Assembly: GCA_940671915.1 (NCBI GenBank) | Contig: CALNVZ010003426.1 | Span: 18,682,166-18,746,165, forward strand | Source: Paracentrotus lividus | Lineage: Eukaryota; Echinodermata; Echinoidea; Camarodonta; Echinidae | Length of the DNA: 64,000 nucleotides | Reading direction: 5' to 3' | In this document: positions 55,962 to 64,000 of the stretch, piece by piece | How the letters are laid out: each line of letters starts with the position of its first letter | Position numbering within the stretch: the stretch's first letter is position 1 | Translations under genes and position numbers: made by a program | Notes under the pieces: model-generated | The model's database searches: none | Told to the model about the DNA's origin: nothing | What the model saw: only the letters and a program-made list of their open reading frames with translations

Positions 55962-56806
55962 TACCGAGTGAGTCAAAAAAAACTTTACACCTAGAAAAAT
56001 GTCAATAAAAAGAAAACCAATTTATAAACCCCAAATTATTTCACATATTCTGAAAAAGTAACTCCTCCTGCATCTTCTGATTACATTTTTGTGTGGTATG
56101 TCTTTAGGCTTGGATGAACACGACGCATTGTTTGCAAACATGTCAATTTCGAATTGTGCCAGAATGGGAGTAAAATCAAAACAACAAAAAGCTAGAAAAA
56201 AAGCAACTTCATCCTGATCAAAATAGCATAACTTTTTAACGAAAATGTCTTCTGCTTAATAAATTGGCAGGGTTGTTGTTACACATATTGACTACATTTT
56301 GTATGAAAATTAGATAGGTCTGTAGAGTCAGGCATGAGTGAGCACACGTCAAAGACAAAATAATCACTTTTTGAAAGTAAAAGGATGCCTCTTTTGGTCT
56401 ATCAGTGGCAATTTAGTCTTTAATGTGTATTCATTCGTGCATTACTTCACGAGTCAATCTAATTTTCATACAAAATGTAGTCAATATGTGTAACAACAAC
56501 CCTGCCAAGTTATCAAGCGGAAGACATTTTCGTTAAAAAGTTATGCTATTTTAATCAGGATGAAGTTGCCTTTTTCTAGCTTTTTGTTGTTTTGAATTTA
56601 CTCCCATTCTGGCACAATTCGAAATTGACATGTTCGCAAACAATGCATCGTGTTCATCCAAGCGTGAAGACGTACCACACAAAAATGGTACCAGAAGATG
56701 CGGGAGGAGTTACTCTTTCCGAATATGTAAAATAATTTGGGGTTTATAAATGGTTTTCTTTTATGACATTTTACTAGGTGTAAAGTTTTTTTTGACTCAC
56801 TCGGTA
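55962..56806. mobile_element. Long-arm foldback element, family F, copy 1
   Basis: 845 bp. Ends TACCGAGTGAGTCAAAAAAA / TTTTTTGACTCACTCGGTA. Arms of about 345 bp pair almost throughout (for example ATAGCATAACTTTTTAACG in both orientations) around a centre near 56384. No protein. Confidence 0.92.
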
Positions 56807-59572
56807 TAAATGTGACACAATATACCTGTAGACATTCAGTAATTATAAGTACAACATAAATGAATTTTATCAGAAATGTCCTTCTAAAAAGATTTTTGGA
56901 ATAGATGTAGAGTACATGCAGGATAGAACTAGATTTGAAAAATTAACATTAAAAAGTATGCCCATTTTTATTATGTTGATTGTGGAGGGACCAAAGTCCT
57001 CTTTTGTACCAGTTCTCAAGTTTTTTTCTCATGCATATATAGATGTAGGGATGTAGAACACGTGGGCAGGTGTTAAATGGGTACTGGTGCTTTTGTTGAT
57101 AATGTGTGCCTAATAAAAATTGACTAGAATTCAGTCCAATGACATGGTATAATATTTAAAGACAGGTATTAAATATTTGTAATGATTCGATTATTAGGTA
57201 AGCTAAGACTTCCTTCGATGTTGTCAAACGTTAACGACACTAAAGAATGTGTAGAGTATGATTTAAATTGACTCATTGAAAAGAAAAAATTATCTTGTTA
57301 ACAAGTAATTGTGTAGCGATTAGAATAAATTACTAGTTGTGTATGTTTTAGTAGTCTGTAAAATGATTCTTTGAAAAACAATCATTATCATGATCATGTA
57401 AACAATTTTTAGCAATGGAAATAAAATATGTTTGGATAGAAAATGACATTTTGATATGTTTTGTCTTCCGTTTTCTGAGTGACATATACTTATTTTAAGA
57501 ATTGTTAACCCATATTTTAACGGAGGGGTGTCAATTTGAAGCCCGTATCTGCAACAATCCCTGCAAATTGTGACACGGCATGCACAGATGCAGATGCAGG
57601 ATTTCATGGGGGGGGGGGCAGGGGGTCGCCAAATTGGAATTTCTGATTATCTTTTTTTTGTACACTCAAATAGGGGTCACATTAAGTGTTAAGTGATAAG
57701 TGTTCACTCTAGGCAGTCATCTATCAATACTTTTTTATTTTTAAAGGGGGGGGATGTCTAAAATTCCTCATTTTATAAGCACTTTTTTTTCTAATCTGTT
57801 TCTTCTTCACTTTGGATCGTACCCGGGGTATGCTTTTGGAGATTTATACCTCTTGTGTCTCCCAACTTTTGAGGTAAGCTTGTTTTTTTTAAATCAGGCA
57901 CTCTGTTGTGCAATATTAAAGGGGAAGGAGAGAATCAGTCTTAGAGAAAGAGTAAAATGAGAGGCGTGTAATTAAAAAAGAAAGTTTTATAAAATCGGTT
58001 AGAGTCAGGCGCGTTTCCAGAATTCTACACCAAGGGGGGGGGGGGGATCTAACATGCTTTTGGCACCCCTGAGTGCTTTTCAATAAAATGGCGCCCGCTT
58101 CCTTACAGGTACCTACGGCTAAAATGTATATTGAAAGATTTTATTAAAGTATATATTAAAGGTAGTGTCATCCTTTTGCAGGCAAAATATTGAATTTCTA
58201 GTTTTGAGAGGATATAGTATAGTATACCAATGACTATATAAAAATTTGTCTTCTTTACTTCTGAGCTCAAAATATGTCATGGGAAAATAGATTTCACACA
58301 ACATATGTTGAGCTCAGAAGGAGGTAAGATATATTTCGAAAGAAAATGGGGAAAATCTGAAAATTTGTGACAAAATGAATGGAGAGTTGTCCATGAGATC
58401 GGCCATTTTGAAGCCGTGGTGCAATTTGAGGATCCCCATAGAAGGAACAACTAGACTTTTCAAACTTCCATAATCTCTTATTTTATAACCGATTTTTGAT
58501 AACTTTTGTTAGATTGCTCCTCTCATTTTCCTCTTTCCTGTAAGGTTGATTCTCTCCTTGGGTTGGATTTCCCTTTAAGCATAAAAAAGAAGACCTTTCT
58601 ATTTTAATAATTAAAATAGTATAACAATATTTGCTTAGTATGAACTACGAGAAATTATGCCGCAGACCGGTACTAGCATTATCGTGTGATTTTCAGATCT
58701 TTTAGCCCAGCCATTACAGAGAAAATGAATTATTACTTTGTATAGTTAATAAGTACAATTGTGACTATAGTCGAACTTGGCAGGCAAAGAGTTAAGCTCT
58801 TCTTGAAGTTATGTTGAAAGCAAGTCATTGTAAACTTTCTCTCCTCTTCTTTTTTTTTTTTTCTCTTCTTTAAAAAAAGTCATAATCGTTTTAAAAAAAG
58901 TGACCTGAAAATGGTGGGTTTTTTTAAAATTTTTTTTAGCGTTTTGAATAATATTCCTCATGAATATATTGGAATACCTCTTAATAACAGATTTGCTTAA
59001 TAATAATCCGAGCGCAAAAGCTCGAGCGAAATTTACTTTCTACAAGACATGAAATTTTGAGCACTGTTTTTTTTTTTAATTCAATCTAATCATAAATATA
59101 AAATCATGTGAGCGCAAGCTGAAATTTGTTCAAGTGATGTTAAATCACGCCAATAGTAAATTGCGGGGTTCTATAAGAAGGGGTAACAATCCTCATAAAC
59201 ATAATAGCCAAAATCTTGCAAGCGCGACGAATCTTCTACTCTAAACTGTTTCCTGGGATAATATGTTTTAGGAAAATTATATTTTCTCAGGAATATAAAT
59301 TCAATAAACCCTTGGAAATTATGTGAGCGCGAAGCGCGAGAAAATTTTACTCTTCTTACGTAAAATATCGTGTGACCAGAAGGCATCGAGCTTTGAGCAC
59401 TTTTAGTTAATTTTCATGAATATGTTCAAAGTCAAATTCAAATTCAAAATGAGTTTAATTTCTAAAATTTTTTAAAATACACACTGCATTAAACATATAA
59501 TATAAGAATATAACCGAGTAGATTCATTAAGGAAGGAGGGAATAACAGCAAAGAGCAATAGATTTCTAAGTA
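56807..59572. other. Gene-free stretch
   Basis: Fragments of mobile sequence (GGATTTCATGGGGGG at 57598, G-rich 58025) and a region of GAGCGCGAAGCGCGAG-type motifs around 59000..59350. No gene recognised. Confidence 0.65.
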
Positions 59573-60240
59573 GGAAGGTGGGGCATAACGGACCACGTAA
59601 CTTCAAGTGGCTTCTGTGACGTCTCACAGATAGGAGCAAGACTATAAAAATGATATTTCCTTGACGAGTTCTATTGAAGTTTGATAAACAATCGATCAAT
59701 AATTCTCATCTCTTTCATATTCTCCGCGCAAAATGAAGCTGAAAAATATCGAAAAGGTCCGTTTGCCCACTAGTGGGGCAAAATTGACTCCGTGCATATT
59801 TTGTTGGGGCAAAATGGTACCCTATCTATGGCAGGGTACCGTTTTGCCCCGTAAGAAAAAATCAACTCCTGGGGACTGATTTGTCAAAATTTGTTCAAGT
59901 TGGCAAAATAAATGTACTTTTTGGAAGTCTCCAGAAGGGATGCGAGCACACCAAATTTCCCCAGGGTCAGCCAAATTATGGTCCTTTTTGCCCCACACAT
60001 TGGGTTCCATTTTGCCCCAAGCAGAAATACCCTACATCAGAGGGGTACAAATTTTTGAATGGCACCCCCTCTTGTAGGTATTGTATTTTTTCGATGAAAC
60101 TTCAGTGGTAAATTGGTGCAGCAATGCCTCATTTTGACTAGCGTCGCCACATAGCAAATTTTTATGAGAAATATACTTTTGATGTCAAGCTATGAGAAAG
60201 TTCCGTTTTGCCCCTAGGGTCCGTTATGCCCCACCTTCCC
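59573..60240. mobile_element. MITE with GGAAGGTGGGGCATAACGGA ends
   Basis: Ends at 59573..59594 and 60218..60240 are perfect complements over about 21 bp. The interior repeatedly carries TTTTGCCCC and its complement. Confidence 0.85.
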
Positions 60241-60348
60241 CTAATGGAGTTTCCTTTTTCATAAAGATGTCGGACATGAAAAAAGGGGGAAAGGTGTAGG
60301 CCTTCCAGCGACCTGAATGCATGACGGCTCCAGAAATTCTGACTAATA

Positions 60349-61376
60349 TACCGAATGAGTCAGAAAAACTTTACACCTAGAAAAATGTTCTTAAAAAGAA
60401 AACCAATTTATAAACCCTAAATTGTTATACATATCCTGAAAGAGTAACTCCTTCCGTATCTTTTGGTACCAATTTTGCGTGTTATATCTTTACGCTTGGA
60501 TAATCACGGCGCATTGTTTGCGAACATGTAAATTTCGAATTATGCAAAAGTTGGAGTAAAATCAAAACATCAAAAGCTATCAAAAAAGCAACTCCATCCT
60601 GATTAAAATAGCGTAACTTTTTAACGAAAATGTCTTGCGCTAAATACCTTGGCAGGGGCGTTGTTACACATATCGACTACATTTTTTGTGAAAATGAGAT
60701 AGATCTTTAAGGGGCTGTCCCACTGGAGGCGATCGTTGCTGCGACAACTGGAGATCTTGCTGTTGTGAGTGTGGTAGCAAGTTGTTGTTGTTACCTAGCT
60801 AAGATAGAGTCGTATGTAGGTTTATAATCGCCTTTTTAAAGATTAACTCCTTATAATTATGAAATTATCAGGTTGTCGCCACAACGATCGCCGCCTGTGG
60901 GACAGGCCCTTTAGAGTCAGCCATGAGTGAGCATACGTCAAAGACAAAATAATCACTTTCCAAAGTATTAAGAGGCCTTTTTAGGTCTGTCAGTGACAGT
61001 TTACTTTTTGATGTGTATTTATTCATGGATTACTTGATGAATCTATTCATTTCTACACAGAATCTAGTCGATCTTTACTGTAGCAACACTCTTGCCTAGT
61101 TATTTGGCTCAAAACATTTTTGTTAAAAAGTTATGCCATTTTATTCATGATGGAGTTGCTTTTTTGTCAGCTTTTGTTGTTTCAATTTCATCCCTATACA
61201 CTTGCACAATGCGTCATGTTCATCGTAAAGACATACCACACAAAAGTACACCCGGAAGATAAAATTGAAGATGCGGGAGGAGTTACTCTTTCAGAATATG
61301 TATAATAATTTTGGGTTTATAAATTTGTTTTATTTTTATTGACAATTTTCTAGGTGTAATTTTTTTTTCTGACTTA
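60349..61376. mobile_element. Long-arm foldback element, family F, copy 2, interrupted
   Basis: Left end TACCGAATGAGTCAG; same internal order as copy 1, and the right end is degraded (TTTTCTGACTTAAAGG). An insertion lies at 60709..60911. Confidence 0.88.
60709..60911. mobile_element. MITE nested in foldback copy 2
   Basis: TIRs AAGGGGCTGTCCCAC / GTGGGACAGGCCCTT followed by GGCGATCGTTG on both sides. A TTTA-like flank is duplicated at each side. Comparison with the intact copy near 56330 shows the insertion. Confidence 0.88.
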
Positions 61377-63639
61377 AAGGGATGCAGTAACATTGAATGA
61401 TATTCTAATCACATTTATTCGATTTAGCTTATTTTGCCAACATAATTATAAACACTTAGGTCAGTCTGGTATCTCTTCAAAATTGCAAGCTAATTGCTTG
61501 CTTTACCTTCGAGATATCAATGATTTCATACTCAAAATTTATAAACCGACACCGGATGGTTTATAAAACCATGTGCTTTTCCACACACCCATTTCCTGTT
61601 GTAAATTCCCCCTTCTCTAGCGGCCTGGTGCTCCTATCAGCAGGGGGTACTGGTGTTCGGCTGTATGCTTGGCATTGTTTGTTACACTGTTTTAAGGTAG
61701 TAAATGACTTCCATTTGATCTGAAACTTTCAGTAGTTTGTTTTTACTGTTGGATCAATATAATTTTATTAATCTTGATATAATTGCTCTTGTTTTTGAAA
61801 GCTACTTAATCCCTTTAATACTCGGTAGAAATGATGTTTTCGCAAAGCGCGAGCGAAATTTGCTCTCTACAGTGTGTTCCTTAAAAAAGGTAATCGAAGT
61901 TCAAAGGTAAGTCATTTCAGAAGTATATGGTTTATTTTTGTGATTTGTTTACTAAAACACTAAGTAACTCATCAGCTTTAATTTGAGACATTGCCTACGT
62001 CCAAACTGTAATGGGTCACAGAGTTAGGGTCCTTTGAAGGTTATAGGTACAAAACCCATTTTTCCAAGTTTTTCGTTTTTAGGGTATGAAACCAACTTTT
62101 TAAACATTTTTGGTTTCATAGTTTTGGGGGGTTTTGTCACACAAAGTTTCAATGAAACGCAATTTCATTTGTCAAAGGACCTATCTCAATGGCAATGAGA
62201 GGGGTGATCGCAATGAGTCTCTTGGAAACTTGTAAAAAATGGGTTATATATATTTATATACAGCGCTTGATCCAGGGGCCCCTACTGGGCCGCCCCCGGC
62301 GCTACGCGCCCCCCCCCCCTAAACAAAAAAACAAAAGCAAAAAAAATCCATAGAGATAAAAAAGAACAAAGTCAGCGAATTGCCAAACAACGCGCGCTCA
62401 GTACAACAATAGATGAGCGGCGTGCCAATCGATACCCCTATAGCTAATATATAATGACCTATTTGATGACGAAGGCCATAAAAAATTAACACCTACCCCC
62501 CCCCCCCCTGCCCCCCCCCCTTTTATCGCTCGGTCGGCCAACGTGACCTGAAAAATTTTGAGTGTACCTTTTTGCTCGCCCAATGTAACAGGAAAAAAAA
62601 TTAGGGTGTACCAAAATCTGAAATTCCGATTTTGGGCCCCCCCTGTAATGAAATCCTGGATCCGCCACTGATATATATATATAATAACAGAGATAACCAA
62701 AATATGCCTGCCAATTTAAGGTTAAGATTATTTTTCATCAAAGTGAAGAAATTTATTTATAAATGCATTTCATGATATCGATCAATTCAAATATGGTGAA
62801 AAATTAAGGGTCATTGGAAAGGGGGACTTAAATAGGGGCTCAGAATTAAACATTTGAGGACCTTCAAAAATAATTTAAAAATCCCCACATTGAGGAGGGG
62901 GCTCTTTGGGGCTCGATCTCCAGTGTTCTCCACCCTTTTGAAATTTTTGGGGAGCTTATTGATCCCCTCCGGACCTCCCCGCTCGTGTGGTGAGTGGTGC
63001 TACTATATATAGGTGAGCGGCGAAATCCCCAAAGAGGCTTATTTCTTGTACTTTAATGCACCCGACTGGATTAAAGCAACAAGATACCTTATTTTAAAGG
63101 AAATTTTCTGAATTTTTCGAAAATGAGCATAAAAGTTGCGGCATCTTGTAGCATCACCATGGAAACTAGCTTTGAATAGGCCACGCCCATTTTTATGACA
63201 AAATTTATGAATATTAAATTACGAGTCATTCAATTGGCCGATTAAGAATTTTGGACATTTTTGGGGCTTGCCCTATGTTGAAAACACCATAGATATAACT
63301 GAAAATTGCTCACTTACAATTTCATAAAAAATTGAAGTAAATTCAAGATCAAGTTTGTTGCCTAGCAACAGATTTTTGCATAGCAACCATTTACCCACTT
63401 GCTCAAATGTTGAATTTTCCAATTCCAAACGGAATTTCTATGTATTTAAAGTTATGAAATCAAACTAATTTAGTTTTAAGGTTGAAATATGTTGATATTG
63501 ATTGTAGAAGGATGACACAAAAAGAAAAAAATTATATAAAGAATGAATTTTAATGCAAATTTTGTTAAACATCACCTAACCAAACCCCTGTCATCATGGA
63601 AATATGACAAAACTACTGTAAATCGGTATAATATTCAAC
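61377..63639. other. Gene-free stretch
   Basis: Contains the element at 62261..62670 and one CGCAAAGCGCGAGCGAAATT word near 61842. No coding region supported. Confidence 0.6.
62261..62670. mobile_element. MITE-like element with GATCCAGG ends
   Basis: CAGCGCTTGATCCAGG at the left and CCTGGATCCGCCACTG at the right, inside a TATATA target. Long C runs near 62310 and 62500. Fragments of the same right end appear near 45891 and 57595. Confidence 0.7.
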
Positions 63640-64000
63640 TGTATTTAACAATATTTGTCTACACATGGATAAAAGGGTGCCGAATGAAGGTAAATATTGA
63701 AAGAAACCAAACATAAAACCCTTTACCGTAGAAAATACTTCAAATATGACATATTTCTAAGCATTGATGGTAAACAATATGTTGCCTAGCAACCACTTTT
63801 TACCTAGCAACCATGTCTGTAAATCGTATTTAGAGCTTAAAACCAGTTAGAACGGGTATATATTACTTTAAACCAACCATAAAACCTTTTACCTTAGAAT
63901 TACTTCAAACATGACACATTTCTAAGTATCCATGGTGAACATTATGTTGCCTAGCAACCACATTTGACCTAGCAACCATGTCTGTAAATCGTATTTAGAG
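63640..64000. repeat. 165-bp tandem repeat with GTTGCCTAGCAAC palindromes, running off the window
   Basis: ATGTCTGTAAATCGTATTTA at 63813 and 63978; GTTGCCTAGCAACC at about 63781 and 63946. A related GTTGCCTAGCAAC occurs at 63358, outside the array. Confidence 0.88.

Noticed and set aside
52640..64000. A third gene downstream of ADA2
   Set aside because: All frames are under about 100 codons without domains or splice-linked neighbours; the region is explained by MITEs and simple repeats.

Overview
The window is animal nuclear DNA: spliced genes with GT-AG introns, AT-rich non-coding sequence, many small inverted-repeat transposons and simple-sequence tracts. The gene content and repeat style (frequent TACATGTA and TAGGCCTA words, GC-rich 'GCGCTTCGCGC' hairpin motifs, TTAA- and TA-flanked MITEs) suggest a marine deuterostome, most likely an echinoderm such as a sea urchin. 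The species itself is an inference and cannot be confirmed from the sequence alone.

Two protein-coding genes are supported, arranged head to head. On the minus strand (20109..43047) is CECR2, a DDT/bromodomain chromatin-remodelling subunit, reconstructed here as 14 coding exons (about 2,000 residues). Splice phases agree at every junction except one unresolved frame break near 21.9-22.1 kb. On the plus strand (44467..52630) is ADA2 (CECR1/ADGF), a secreted adenosine deaminase of 522 residues in nine coding exons, all in phase, with the zinc and catalytic motifs present. The two start codons are 1.42 kb apart, so the interval probably holds a bidirectional promoter. Human CECR1/ADA2 and CECR2 are also neighbours in divergent orientation in the cat-eye-syndrome region of 22q11, so this looks like an ancient linkage. 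The proteins have no known shared pathway: one acts outside the cell on adenosine, the other in the nucleus with ISWI-type ATPases.

Layout: 0.46-7.4 kb is a large element with long inverted ends (about 0.8-1 kb) holding a 131-bp higher-order tandem array and a near-perfect 75-bp-arm hairpin. 8-10.5 kb is a diverged tandem duplication sprinkled with a GGTCAC-N4-GTGACC motif. 11.4-11.8 kb is microsatellite. 13.3-18.4 kb holds three copies of one TA-flanked MITE family, one of them split by a TTAA-flanked piggyBac-like insertion. 19.2-20.17 kb is a 76-bp minisatellite that overlaps, and appears to derive from, the last coding codons of CECR2. 20.1-43.0 kb is CECR2, whose introns carry several MITEs and a 5-kb inverted-end element. 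44.1-52.6 kb is ADA2. 52.6-64 kb is gene-free and dominated by foldback MITEs, some nested.

The most unusual theme is that both genes carry tandem, partial, decaying copies of their own exons with adjoining intron: the CECR2 bromodomain exon (two ghosts), the CECR2 terminal exon (about a dozen copies) and ADA2 exon 8 (three ghosts). The ADA2 copies also multiply a perfect DR1 nuclear-receptor-type element four times.
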